Source: GWE2-51-13 sp942492825 (GTDB taxonomy: Bacteria; Bacillota_I; Bacilli_A; Erysipelotrichales; Erysipelotrichaceae). Taken from it: 64,000 bases of DNA. The stretch is from positions 1,612,001 to 1,676,000 of the forward strand of contig OW818635.1 of NCBI GenBank assembly GCA_942492825.1, given 5' to 3'. Below, one piece after another: positions 9,145 through 16,899 of this stretch. How positions within the stretch are numbered: position 1 is the first letter of the stretch; every line of letters starts with the position of its first letter. The notes under the pieces were generated by a model. It was given only the letters and a program-made list of their open reading frames with translations. It was not told where the DNA came from and searched no databases. Both the position numbers and the translations under genes were made by a program.

Positions 9145-9356
9145 TTCGACCTTTTTGAATAAATCCGGACAAAAGGTCGAAAATTCGGAAAAACGAAAAT
9201 GAAGTTTACAAACGCAAAACGAAAGTCAAAATCGACCTTAAATCGTGAAAGAAAGCGAAATATGCACACTTTCGACGGAGAAAAACAACATATATTGATA
9301 AATATATCACAAATTAGATGAAAATTGCGACAAAATCAGACCGAAAGCGACAAAAT
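9145..9356. repeat. Cluster of CGAC half-sites upstream of the glp operon
   Basis: TTCGACCTTTT (9145-9155) and AAAAGGTCGAA (9171-9181) form a perfect 11-bp inverted repeat. TCGACCTT recurs at 9232-9239, TTTCGACGG at 9270-9278, and GCGACAAAAT occurs twice at 9327-9336 and 9347-9356, exactly 20 bases apart. The repeats resemble Spo0A boxes (TTCGACA on one strand) with one or two changes, and a Spo0A-like gene lies at the end of the operon downstream. Their function as binding sites is inference. Confidence 0.5.
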
Positions 9357-9360
9357 GACC

Positions 9361-9389
9361 TTTACAACTGTAAGCGATTGCATTAAACT
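9361..9389 (+). promoter_or_regulatory. Putative glp promoter containing a cre-like operator
   Basis: TTTACA at 9361-9366, a 17-base spacer and TAAACT at 9384-9389 form a plausible sigma-A promoter. The spacer carries TGTAAGCGATTGCA (9369-9382), which fits the catabolite response element pattern TGNAANCGNWNNCW. This position suggests repression by a CcpA/LacI-type protein. Confidence 0.55.
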
Positions 9390-9417
9390 AAAGGTACAAG
9401 TTAATCTGCGAACAGGG

Positions 9418-9465
9418 ACACTGAGACATCGAAACTATTTTAGTTCGGGTTTTAGTGTTTTTTTT
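9418..9465 (+). promoter_or_regulatory. Leader terminator/attenuator of the glp operon
   Basis: In the leader, ACACT (9418-9422) pairs with AGTGT (9454-9458) around an inner CGAAACT/AGTTCG stem, followed by eight T ending just before the ribosome site GAAGGGAGAAAG. A terminator at this place would stop transcription before the first gene unless antiterminated. GlpP does this at glpD of Bacillus subtilis; which protein acts here is not known. Confidence 0.6.
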
Positions 9466-9482
9466 CGAAGGGAGAAAGAACA

Positions 9483-10916
9483 ATGTATGATTTCTTAGTC
9501 ATCGGTGCAGGGATCTCCGGCGCATTAATCGCCCGGGATCTATCCAAGTATCAATGTAGTGTTGCCATCTTGGAAAAAGACAACGACGTCGCAAACGGGG
9601 TAACTTCCGGCAATAGTGCGATGATCCACTCCGGTCACGATCCCAAAGACGGAACCATGAAGCTCAAAATGAACCTTCGCGGCAACGAAATGTGGGAAGA
9701 CCTCTGTAAGGAATTAAAGGTTGATTTCTGGCGTAACGGCGCGATGGTCGTCGCGGTTTCCGATGAGGAACTTCCGGCCTTGCATAAGTTGCATAAACAA
9801 GCGATCGATCGCAAGGTTCCGTGCAGACTTTTGACGCATGACGAAGCGTTGGCGATGGAACCCAATCTGAGTGACCACGTGGTCGAAGCGATGGATCTCC
9901 CGACGACCGGCTTGGTTTCACCGTGGGAATCCTGTATCGCGGCGATCGAAGATGCCATGAACAACGGCGTCGAACTCTTCTTGGGCAACAAAGTCGAGAA
10001 GATCGTCAAACATGCGGACCATTACGAAGTCCATACCAACAAGGGTGTCTATACGTCCCGTTTCATCATCAACGCCGCAGGCTTGTACGCAGACAAGATC
10101 TACGCGATGGTGAGTGACTGCACGGATTGGAAGATCAACCCGCGTAAAGGCGAATACTTTATCCTAGACAAACAGAATCCTCTGGTCGTCACACGTACCA
10201 TCTATCCTTTACCTTCCGAAAAAGGCAAAGGGGTCTTGGTCATCCCGACGGTCCATCATAACGTCCTCTTAGGCCCGAACTCCGAGCCGACCGATGATCC
10301 GGAAGCCAACGATAACACCTATGACGCCTTGGAATATGTCCGCCGTGAAGTCGGTAAGTGCGTCAAGAATATTCCGATGGGCGACAACATCCGTACCTAT
10401 GCGGGCTTACGTCCAACCGGTTCCACCAACGATTTCATCATCGAAGAAGCCAAAGATGCGGAACGTTTCATCAACGTCGCCTGCATCGAATCCCCGGGCT
10501 TGGCCAGTGCGCCAGCCATTTCCGAATATGTCTTAAACGAAATCATCGCGAAGAAATTCGACCTCGTGACGAAGACGGAACCGCGTATCGAACGTCGTCC
10601 GTGGATCATCATGAACCGTATGGATATGGATGCGAAGCAGGAACTCGTCAACGGCGATACCAAGTTCGCCCAGATGATTTGCCGTTGCGAACACATCAGC
10701 GAAGGCGAGATCGTCGATATCATCCACCGCAATTGCGGTGCCACCACCGTCAAAGGCGTAAAACGCCGGGTCCGTCCGGGTGCCGGACGTTGCCAGGGCG
10801 GCTTCTGCGAACCGAAGGTCGTCGCGATCTTGGCCCGCGAGTTGAAAGTTTCACCCCTGGATGTTTTGTTGGACGGCGATGATTCACACTTGCTGTTGGA
10901 AAGAACAAAGGGGTAG
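9483..10916 (+). CDS. GlpA-type FAD-dependent glycerol-3-phosphate dehydrogenase with BFD domain
   Basis: A 477-residue flavoprotein. An N-terminal FAD fold (VIGAGISGALIARDLS) and a DAO-type oxidoreductase domain reach to about residue 370, with HSGHD and INAAGLYAD typical of GlpA/L-2-hydroxyglutarate oxidase relatives. The C-terminus is a BFD-like [2Fe-2S] domain with cysteines 400, 402, 437 and 442. With the following flavoprotein and DUF1667 gene it forms the trio that replaces GlpABC in many Bacillota, oxidising glycerol 3-phosphate to dihydroxyacetone phosphate. The substrate is inferred from this trio and from the nearby glycerol kinases. The paralogous alternative is a 2-hydroxyacid oxidase. 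Confidence 0.82.
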   Translation: MYDFLVIGAGISGALIARDLSKYQCSVAILEKDNDVANGVTSGNSAMIHSGHDPKDGTMKLKMNLRGNEMWEDLCKELKVDFWRNGAMVVAVSDEELPALHKLHKQAIDRKVPCRLLTHDEALAMEPNLSDHVVEAMDLPTTGLVSPWESCIAAIEDAMNNGVELFLGNKVEKIVKHADHYEVHTNKGVYTSRFIINAAGLYADKIYAMVSDCTDWKINPRKGEYFILDKQNPLVVTRTIYPLPSEKGKGVLVIPTVHHNVLLGPNSEPTDDPEANDNTYDALEYVRREVGKCVKNIPMGDNIRTYAGLRPTGSTNDFIIEEAKDAERFINVACIESPGLASAPAISEYVLNEIIAKKFDLVTKTEPRIERRPWIIMNRMDMDAKQELVNGDTKFAQMICRCEHISEGEIVDIIHRNCGATTVKGVKRRVRPGAGRCQGGFCEPKVVAILARELKVSPLDVLLDGDDSHLLLERTKG

Positions 10917-10920
10917 GACG

Positions 10921-12180
10921 ATGAAAACGTACGATTTAGTAGTAATCGGCGGCGGAAGCGCCGGTTTGGCGGCCGCCATCAGTGCCTATGACAATGGCGT
11001 TACCGATATTTTGATCTTAGAACGTGATAAAGAGCTTGGCGGAATCTTGAACCAATGCATCCATAACGGTTTCGGTTTACATACGTTTAAAGAAGAGTTG
11101 TCCGGTCCGTCCTATGCGGAACGTTTCATCACCATGATCCACGATCGTGGGATCCAATTCAAACTCAACGCGATGGTTACCCACTTGAGCGATGAAAAAG
11201 TCGTCGAATATGTCACCCCGGCGGAAGGATACGTCCGTGTCCAAGCCAAAGCGGTCATCTTAGCGATGGGATGTCGCGAACGTACCCGTGGTGCGATCGC
11301 CGTTCCGGGATATCGTCCTGCCGGCATTTGGAGTGCAGGAACCGCGCAACGTTATTTGAATATGGAAGGTTATATGGTCGGTCGTAAGGTCTTCATCCTC
11401 GGATCCGGAGACATCGGACTCATCATGGCCCGTCGTATGAGTTTGGAAGGCGCCCAGGTCATGGGTGTCGCTGAAATCATGCCGTATTCCAACGGTTTAC
11501 CGCGTAACATCAAGCAATGCTTGGAAGATTTCGATATTCCTCTGTTCTTAAGCCATACGATCAGCCGGATCGAAGGCAAACAACGGGTCAACCAAGTGAC
11601 GATCCAACAAGTCGACGATAAGATGAAACCGATCGCCGGGACTGAAAAAGTCTTCGACGTCGATACCGTCTTGTTCTCGGTCGGGTTGATTCCGGAAAAC
11701 GCGTTGAGCGAAGAAGCTGAAGTCAAGTTGCACCGTCGTACCAAAGGTCCGATCGTCGACGAATCCTACCAGACCAACGTCGAAGGGATCTTCGCCTGTG
11801 GTAACGTCTTGCATGTCCACGACTTGGTCGACTGGGTTTCGCAGGAAGGGACCAAAGCCGGGAAAGCCGCTACCCGTTATTTAAAGAAAGAATTGGTCGA
11901 GGGTGGTTCCACCATCGATTTGGATGCCGGGACCGGCGTCGGTTATATCGTTCCGCATAAAGTCAATCCCGACAACATCGGCGCTACCGTCGAATGTATG
12001 TTCCGTGTTACCCGTACGTACAAAAACGTTTTCGTCAAAGTATACAAAGACGGCGAAGTCATCAAAACCGTGAAGAAACGCGCGATGGCGCCGGCAGAAA
12101 TGGAAAACATCGTGTTGAAAAAAGAAGACTTGGTCGGATGCAAAAAGAACATCCTGATCCAGGTCAGCGAGGAGCAATAA
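10921..12180 (+). CDS. GlpB-like NAD(P)/FAD-dependent oxidoreductase of the glp trio
   Basis: A 419-residue pyridine nucleotide-disulfide-type flavoprotein. It has an FAD site VIGGGSAGLAAA near the start, a second dinucleotide fold FILGSGDIGLIMARR, and a C-terminal FACGNVLHVHD segment that closes the FAD site. The start at 10921 follows GGGGTAGGA. It begins four bases after the GlpA-like gene, and its stop overlaps the next start as TAATG. It probably passes electrons between the GlpA-like flavin, the Fe-S domain and NAD or another carrier. That role is inferred from the conserved operon. Confidence 0.82.
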   Translation: MKTYDLVVIGGGSAGLAAAISAYDNGVTDILILERDKELGGILNQCIHNGFGLHTFKEELSGPSYAERFITMIHDRGIQFKLNAMVTHLSDEKVVEYVTPAEGYVRVQAKAVILAMGCRERTRGAIAVPGYRPAGIWSAGTAQRYLNMEGYMVGRKVFILGSGDIGLIMARRMSLEGAQVMGVAEIMPYSNGLPRNIKQCLEDFDIPLFLSHTISRIEGKQRVNQVTIQQVDDKMKPIAGTEKVFDVDTVLFSVGLIPENALSEEAEVKLHRRTKGPIVDESYQTNVEGIFACGNVLHVHDLVDWVSQEGTKAGKAATRYLKKELVEGGSTIDLDAGTGVGYIVPHKVNPDNIGATVECMFRVTRTYKNVFVKVYKDGEVIKTVKKRAMAPAEMENIVLKKEDLVGCKKNILIQVSEEQ

Positions 12181-12542
12181 TGGAAAAAGAAATGGTATGC
12201 ATCGTTTGCCCGATGAGCTGTCATCTGCGCGTCGGCTTTAACGATGTGGATGGTTCGATCGAATCCGTCACAGGGAACACCTGCCCGCGCGGGGATGTCT
12301 ATGCCCGTAAGGAATTGACGAATCCGACCCGCATGTTGACATCGACCGTCAAGATCGAAGGCGCGCAATACGAACGCCTACCGGTCATCACGTCCTCGGA
12401 TATTCCGAAGTCGATGATGCGTGCCGTCATGGAGCAATTGCGCCATGTCGTCGTCAAGGCGCCCGTCAACAATAAAGACGTCGTCGTTGCCAACGTTTGC
12501 GGTTTGAACGTGGATATCATCGCTTCACGTACCATGAAGTAA
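12180..12542 (+). CDS. DUF1667 protein, small Fe-S-type subunit of the glp trio
   Basis: A 120-residue protein with C7, C10, C14 and C35 (CIVCPMSCHL and GNTCPRG), the four-cysteine pattern of DUF1667. The family is found directly after GlpA-like and GlpB-like oxidoreductases and is thought to be a small Fe-S partner of that complex; its precise electron route is unproven. The ATG overlaps the preceding stop, and ggag lies within the end of that gene, so translation is coupled. No terminator separates it from the Spo0A-like gene 44 bases downstream. Confidence 0.88.
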   Translation: MEKEMVCIVCPMSCHLRVGFNDVDGSIESVTGNTCPRGDVYARKELTNPTRMLTSTVKIEGAQYERLPVITSSDIPKSMMRAVMEQLRHVVVKAPVNNKDVVVANVCGLNVDIIASRTMK

Positions 12543-12586
12543 TACGTGTCTACTCCTTTAAGAAATCAAACAAAGGGGGCGGTCGA

Positions 12587-13375
12587 ATGGAAAAACCGAT
12601 CCGGTTATTGATCGTTGACGACGATTGCGTCATGTGCGATCGTTTGCGTTACTATTTAGACGGACTTGACGATATCGAAGTCGTCGGCATCGCAAATAAC
12701 GGTATCGACGGACTGGAGTTGCTACGTAAAACAAACCCGAACATCATTCTGTTGGACATCATCATGCCGCAGATCGACGGACTGGGGTTTATGGAACGGG
12801 CCAATCACGAAAAACTTCTCTCCAACGCGAAAGTCATCGTCACCAGCGAACTCAGTCAGGAAAGCATCGTGAAGTATGCGTTCTTCTTAGGCGCATCGTT
12901 CTATATGTTGAAGCCGTATTCGTTTGAATATCTTGCGCATCGTATCCATAACATCACCTTCAACTCCGATCACGCCGAACGCAACGAAAGCATCGACGGG
13001 ATCACGATGGCGAAGGCTTCCGATTTGAACAGTATCGTTTCGAAATTATTGTTGGATAGCGGATTACCGTCGCATACCTTAGGCTACAAGTACTTCAGTT
13101 TGGCAGTCAATCACTTACTGAAGGAAAAGACGACGGTATTCTCGATCACCAAGAACATTTATCCCCTGGTCGCCAAGCATTTCGATACCAGCAGCGCTTG
13201 TGTCGATAAAGCGATGCGTCACAGTCTGTCGTTAGCCTACAACGAGAACCATGACGCGCTCGGGCGCTTCCTTACAGAGATGAACTACTTGGACTGCGGG
13301 AAACGTCCGTCCAACTCCGAATACGTCAACCTGGTGCTCGAAAAGATCCGCCAGGAGCTCATTACCTTGAATTGA
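12587..13375 (+). CDS. Spo0A-like response regulator
   Basis: A 262-residue protein, close to the 267 of Bacillus subtilis Spo0A. The receiver (1-125) keeps the acidic pocket D11-D13, phospho-acceptor D57 in LLDIIMPQIDG, and the lysine in MLKPYS. The C-terminal effector domain (about 145-262) matches Spo0A throughout: GLPSHTLGYKY, ITKNIYPLVAKHF, AMRHSLSLAY and RPSNSEY. In the recognition helix, the usual SRVERAIRH reads ACVDKAMRH, so DNA preference may be shifted. AAAGGGGG fixes the start. It lies 44 bases after the DUF1667 gene with no terminator, so it is probably the fourth gene of the glp operon, an unusual place for Spo0A. Confidence 0.85.
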   Translation: MEKPIRLLIVDDDCVMCDRLRYYLDGLDDIEVVGIANNGIDGLELLRKTNPNIILLDIIMPQIDGLGFMERANHEKLLSNAKVIVTSELSQESIVKYAFFLGASFYMLKPYSFEYLAHRIHNITFNSDHAERNESIDGITMAKASDLNSIVSKLLLDSGLPSHTLGYKYFSLAVNHLLKEKTTVFSITKNIYPLVAKHFDTSSACVDKAMRHSLSLAYNENHDALGRFLTEMNYLDCGKRPSNSEYVNLVLEKIRQELITLN

Positions 13376-13380
13376 ATACC

Positions 13381-13404
13381 AAAAGCCGGAGAAATCCGGT
13401 TTTT
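13381..13404 (+). terminator. Terminator of the glp-spo0A-like operon
   Basis: AAAAGCCGG and CCGGTTTTT pair around agaaat six bases after the Spo0A-like stop codon. Confidence 0.8.
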
Positions 13405-13457
13405 GCTTGTTTCAATGAGGAAAAGTGATGCTAAAATATAGGAAATAGGGGAACATT

Positions 13458-13997
13458 ATGGAAACATTAAAAACAGAACGATTGATATTGCGGGATTGGC
13501 AACTGAGCGACGTGGATGACTTCTACGAATATGCAAAAGTCGACGGTGTCGGAGAAATGGCTGGATGGCCGCATCACCAAAGCATCGAAGAATCACTTCG
13601 AATTCTGAAATCCTTCATTGATAAAGGTGAAGTTTATGCGGTGGTTCTCAGAGAGACCAACAAAGTCATCGGATCCCTAGGTATCATGAATCGATCCATG
13701 GATCCTGATTATCCCGCCAAGATCCATCGTGAGATCGGATATGTCCTAAGTAAAGACTATTGGGGAAAAGGACTGATGAGCGAAGCGGTCAAAGAAGCCA
13801 TCAAATATACCTTCGAGAAACTGCATGCGGATGTGATTTGGTGCGGACATTTCGATATCAACGATCGTTCACGCAGAGTCGTGGAAAAATGCGGGTTCAG
13901 GTTCTATAAGAAGGGTATCTATGAAGCGAAACTTCTAGGGAAGAACTTCGATGAATCCTGTTATCTTATAACGAAGGAAGAATACTTGAATCGATAA
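13458..13997 (+). CDS. GNAT acetyltransferase, RimJ/RimL-like
   Basis: A 179-residue acetyltransferase. It opens with the family signature TERLILRDWQLSDVDDF. The acetyl-CoA region follows as REIGYVLSKDYWGKGLMSEA, then the conserved N-R-x-S-RRVVEKCGFRF segment. The family acetylates protein N-termini, antibiotics or small amines; the substrate cannot be told from sequence. AGGGGAA precedes the ATG. It is a single gene bounded by terminators on both sides. Confidence 0.87.
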   Translation: METLKTERLILRDWQLSDVDDFYEYAKVDGVGEMAGWPHHQSIEESLRILKSFIDKGEVYAVVLRETNKVIGSLGIMNRSMDPDYPAKIHREIGYVLSKDYWGKGLMSEAVKEAIKYTFEKLHADVIWCGHFDINDRSRRVVEKCGFRFYKKGIYEAKLLGKNFDESCYLITKEEYLNR

Positions 13998-14044
13998 ACC
14001 AAAGCTCTGTATTAAGCTCAAAAACGAATTTTGAACATAGTTTG

Positions 14045-14077
14045 AAAGGAAGTCGCATCGAAGTGACTTCCTTTTTT
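14045..14077 (+). terminator. Terminator after the GNAT gene
   Basis: AAAGGAAGTC and GACTTCCTTT pair around ten bases, followed by a T run. Confidence 0.75.
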
Positions 14078-14269
14078 ATTGAGCGAATAGAGCCTTAAAA
14101 CGAATGAAAGACGAGATACTTATGATGTTTAGCTTTGAGTGAAGATGATGCTTTAAATCGGACTAGAATATGGATCTGACGGAATCATTCTAACTATGGT
14201 TTTTCAACTTCAAAACCTAGGATGCTAAGTAACGAAGGATTCTGTAGGTTTAAAAGGTGAAACTACAAC

Positions 14270-14299
14270 AAAAAAAAGAGCACGGTTTCCCATGCTCTT
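14270..14299 (-). terminator. Terminator of the glycerol transporter-glpK operon
   Basis: AAGAGCA and TGCTCTT form the stem; the eight A at 14270-14277 are the U-tail on the minus strand. Confidence 0.85.
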
Positions 14300-14313
14300 C
14301 GGTATGAATTTGA

Positions 14314-15807
14314 TTAACGTTTGAACGCTTGCGTTGCTTTGACGGCTTCTACCCATCCAGCATACAAGTCTTCGCGGGTCTTCGCATCCATTAACGGTTC
14401 GAAACGACGATCGAGTTTCCAGTTGTTGGTAACTTCGGATGTGCCATTCCAGAAACCTACTGCTAAACCGGACAAGAAGGCAGCGCCCAAGGCGGTGGTT
14501 TCTTGAACGACCGGACGTTCTACAGGAACGCCGAGGATGTCGGATTGGAACTGCATCAACAGGTTGTTCTTAACGGCGCCGCCGTCAACTTTCAACGCTG
14601 CTAACTTGATACCCGAGTCGATTTCCATCGCTTGGAGGATGTCGCGGGTCTGGTAGTCGATCGATTCCAAGGTAGCGCGAACAAAGTGTTCTTTGTTGGT
14701 GCCACGGGTCAATCCGAAGATCGCTCCGCGAGCCTTGTCATCCCAATACGGTGCGCCTAAACCGACGAACGCAGGAACCAAGTAAACGCCTTCAGAGGAT
14801 TCAACGCGGCCGGCGATTTCTTCCGATTCCGGAGCGTTTTTGATCATACGTAAGCCGTCGCGTAACCATTGGATCGCGGAACCGGCAACGAAGATCGAGC
14901 CTTCAAGAGCATATTCGACTTTTCCGTCAAGACCCCAGGCGATCGTGGTAACCAAGCCGTTTTTGCTCGGAACCGGTTTTTCGCCCGTGTTCATCAACAT
15001 GAAGCAACCGGTACCGTAGGTGTTTTTCGCCATACCCGGTTGGAAGCAAGCTTGTCCGAACAGAGCGGCTTGTTGGTCGCCGGCGATACCCGAGATAGGT
15101 ACTTCGTGTCCGAAGAAGTGGTAAGGAGCGGTCTTCGTGTAAACGTAGCTGGAAGGTTTAACTTCCGGTAACATAACGGCAGGAACGTTCAAGATTTCCA
15201 ACAGTTCCGGATCCCACTTAAGGTCGTAAATGTTGTACATCAAGGTACGGGAAGCATTGGAGTAGTCGGTAACGTGAGCGGCTCCGCCGGACAGTTTCCA
15301 AACCAACCAGGTGTCGATCGTTCCGAATAACAATTCGCCTTTTTGGGCGCGTTCGCGGGAACCTTCAACATGGTCAAGAATCCATTTTACTTTAGTCCCT
15401 GAGAAGTAAGCGTCGACGACCAAGCCAGTTTTGGCGCGGACGAGATCGGCTTTTCCAGCGGCTTTGATTTCATCACAGATACCTACGGTTTGACGGCTCT
15501 GCCATACGATCGCATTATAGATCGGCAAGCCGGTAGCTTTATCCCAAACAACCGTGGTTTCACGTTGGTTCGTGATACCGATAGAGACGATTTGTTCAGG
15601 TTTGATGTCGGTAGTGATCATGACGTCTGCGATTACGGAAAGGACGGAAGTCCAGATTTCGTTCGCGTTGTGTTCAACCCACCCGGGTTTCGGGAAGATC
15701 TGCGTGAATTCTTTTTGGGCTACACCAACGATGTTGGTTTTTTGGTCGAAAATGATTGCGCGGGAACTCGTGGTACCCTGGTCAATCGCTAATACGTATT
15801 TTTCCAT
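14314..15807 (-). CDS. glpK: Glycerol kinase 1 (HPr-type regulated form)
   Basis: A 497-residue FGGY kinase that phosphorylates glycerol to glycerol 3-phosphate in the cytosol. Family hallmarks include DQGTTSSR near the start, GWVEHNANEIW, TNQRETT, GDQQAALFGQ, GTGCF and VDGGAVKNN. Residue H230 sits in YHFFG, the activation-loop histidine phosphorylated by PEP/HPr in Bacillus and Enterococcus kinases, so PTS control is likely. The start at 15807 is chosen because ggag lies just before it; an ATG four codons upstream is possible. It is the third gene of an operon with the two small putative glycerol-transport proteins. A strong intercistronic hairpin lies in front of it. Confidence 0.96.
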   Translation of the reverse strand: MEKYVLAIDQGTTSSRAIIFDQKTNIVGVAQKEFTQIFPKPGWVEHNANEIWTSVLSVIADVMITTDIKPEQIVSIGITNQRETTVVWDKATGLPIYNAIVWQSRQTVGICDEIKAAGKADLVRAKTGLVVDAYFSGTKVKWILDHVEGSRERAQKGELLFGTIDTWLVWKLSGGAAHVTDYSNASRTLMYNIYDLKWDPELLEILNVPAVMLPEVKPSSYVYTKTAPYHFFGHEVPISGIAGDQQAALFGQACFQPGMAKNTYGTGCFMLMNTGEKPVPSKNGLVTTIAWGLDGKVEYALEGSIFVAGSAIQWLRDGLRMIKNAPESEEIAGRVESSEGVYLVPAFVGLGAPYWDDKARGAIFGLTRGTNKEHFVRATLESIDYQTRDILQAMEIDSGIKLAALKVDGGAVKNNLLMQFQSDILGVPVERPVVQETTALGAAFLSGLAVGFWNGTSEVTNNWKLDRRFEPLMDAKTREDLYAGWVEAVKATQAFKR

Positions 15808-15855
15808 TTGTTTCTCCATTTCGAGTAATTATCATACTGAATGAGGCCAATCACA

Positions 15856-15896
15856 ATCTACGCCATACGCTCGATCTTCCGAGATATGGCGTAGAT
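15856..15896 (-). repeat. Strong intercistronic hairpin before glpK1
   Basis: ATCTACGCCATA (15856-15867) and TATGGCGTAGAT (15885-15896) are perfect 12-bp arms; CTCG and CGAG inside the loop can extend the fold. No T run follows on the minus strand, so it is more likely an mRNA processing or stability element than a terminator. Confidence 0.65.
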
Positions 15897-15915
15897 GGAT
15901 TTTAGGTAATCAAAC

Positions 15916-16260
15916 TTATTTCGGGAGGTATAAGGAAAGAATTAATCCACCGAGAACGCCGCCGACGATAGCAGCAACAACGTTCGGAACAGCTTTGCCG
16001 AATTTTCCGCCGCGAAGAACGGAAGCGACTAACAAACCGACACCAGCTGCCAACCCCATGTCAACCCAAGCGCCATCAGCGGATTGAGTGATCATGCCGG
16101 TCCAGTGGTTTAAACACCAAGTCGTACCAACGATCCAGCCTGCAGCCATGAAGCCGCCGAACGGACCGAAGTTTTCGCAAAGTTTACCCCAGAGTAAGCG
16201 AATCAGGAACGGGAATATTGCGGCACCTACGATTGTCGCGATTGCTTGTTGAATGGTCAT
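15916..16260 (-). CDS. Small membrane protein, putative glycerol transporter subunit B
   Basis: A 114-residue hydrophobic protein with about four membrane segments, including IVGAAIFPFLIRLLW, FMAAGWIVGTTW and VVAAIVGGVLGGLIL. The NHWTGMI and WVDMGLAAGVG segments correspond to NHFLGMI and FVDQGLGVAITG in the gene just upstream, so the two are paralogs. The pair matches what NCBI calls the Lin0368 family of putative glycerol transporter subunits, from memory and not searched. The position directly before a glycerol kinase supports glycerol uptake; no GlpF is seen in this window. It begins one base after the upstream stop. Confidence 0.72.
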   Translation of the reverse strand: MTIQQAIATIVGAAIFPFLIRLLWGKLCENFGPFGGFMAAGWIVGTTWCLNHWTGMITQSADGAWVDMGLAAGVGLLVASVLRGGKFGKAVPNVVAAIVGGVLGGLILSLYLPK

Positions 16261-16261
16261 G

Positions 16262-16624
16262 TTATTTGTCTCCTTCCATGCTTTCTTCTACTTTTGCGGC
16301 CAAGAAACCTCCGATGACCGCTCCGACGGCGACTAAGCCCATCGTCGGTAAGGAGTTAACGAAACGATCGGCACCGTACATGAATGTGTCACGGAAGATA
16401 CCGGTGATCGCGACGCCTAACCCTTGGTCAACAAATCCGGAATCTCCATCGTGGTGGATCATGCCTAAGAAGTGGTTCATGAACCAAGCAAGGCTAATGA
16501 TCGTAAACGCAGCAAACCAGCCTCCAAAAATTCCGAATGTCGGGTCAGCAGCCATTTTGCCCCAGACAGCCATAACAAAGATACCAGTAATCATGTAGCC
16601 AAGAACTGCTCTCAAAAATCTCAT
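16262..16624 (-). CDS. Small membrane protein, putative glycerol transporter subunit A
   Basis: A 120-residue membrane protein with about four hydrophobic segments (VLGYMITGIFVMAVW, WFAAFTIISLAWFM, GLVAVGAVIGGFLAA). It shares with its downstream neighbour a G-x-FGG-W/F-A-A-x-x-I motif and an N-H-x-x-G-M-I loop followed by an acidic stretch. It is the first gene of the transporter-glpK operon and sits behind a long structured leader. The Lin0368-type assignment rests on family recall and the glpK context. The two proteins probably form a hetero-oligomeric channel or carrier, which is inference. Confidence 0.72.
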   Translation of the reverse strand: MRFLRAVLGYMITGIFVMAVWGKMAADPTFGIFGGWFAAFTIISLAWFMNHFLGMIHHDGDSGFVDQGLGVAITGIFRDTFMYGADRFVNSLPTMGLVAVGAVIGGFLAAKVEESMEGDK

Positions 16625-16751
16625 AATTTCTCCCTTTCTAAGCTTTCGCTTGTATGATCATTCAGATTCGTATCCATACCGCATCAAAACGTTTTCGTAG
16701 GGTGTTTCGATCCGATGGAATTCGAAGCTGATTGAATCCGAATTAAAACAG

Positions 16752-16828
16752 ATGACTTCCACTGGACATTCAAATTCTCGGTTGTGTAACTTATGTCGGT
16801 ACTAAAACCTAGACCGAGTCGAAGTCAT
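16752..16828 (-). promoter_or_regulatory. Nested hairpin in the transporter-glpK leader
   Basis: ATGACTTC (16752-16759) pairs with GAAGTCAT (16821-16828), and CTCGGT (16777-16782) pairs with ACCGAG (16813-16818) inside it. On the transcript the structure is followed by CTGTTTTAATT, a weak U-tract, so it could attenuate transcription like the leader of the glp operon. Confidence 0.45.
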
Positions 16829-16862
16829 GACTTGTGAATTTTCCAATCTGCTTTATGACTAC

Positions 16863-16892
16863 AGTATAGATGTAAGCGCTTAATTCAGTCAA
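16863..16892 (-). promoter_or_regulatory. Promoter of the glycerol transporter-glpK operon with cre-like site
   Basis: On the minus strand TTGACT (16892-16887), an 18-base spacer and TATACT (16868-16863) form a near-consensus promoter. The spacer contains the cre-like palindrome TGTAAGCGCTTAAT (plus strand 16871-16884), one base off the pattern. This is the same arrangement as at the glp promoter. Confidence 0.7.
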
Positions 16893-16899
16893 TCTATCA

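Larger units (their letters stand above)
9066..9482. other. Regulation-dense intergenic region before the glp operon
   Basis: This 417-base gene-free, A-rich stretch separates the divergent peptidase gene and glp operon. It holds an inverted repeat near the peptidase gene, a cluster of CGAC-containing repeats, a cre-like palindrome within a promoter, and a U-tailed leader hairpin. No open frame with a ribosome site was found. The sites are described separately. Confidence 0.8.
13998..14313. other. Gene-free stretch holding two opposed terminators
   Basis: This 316-base gap between convergent genes holds only the two terminators listed separately, with AT-rich sequence between them. No open frame with a ribosome site was seen. 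Confidence 0.7.
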
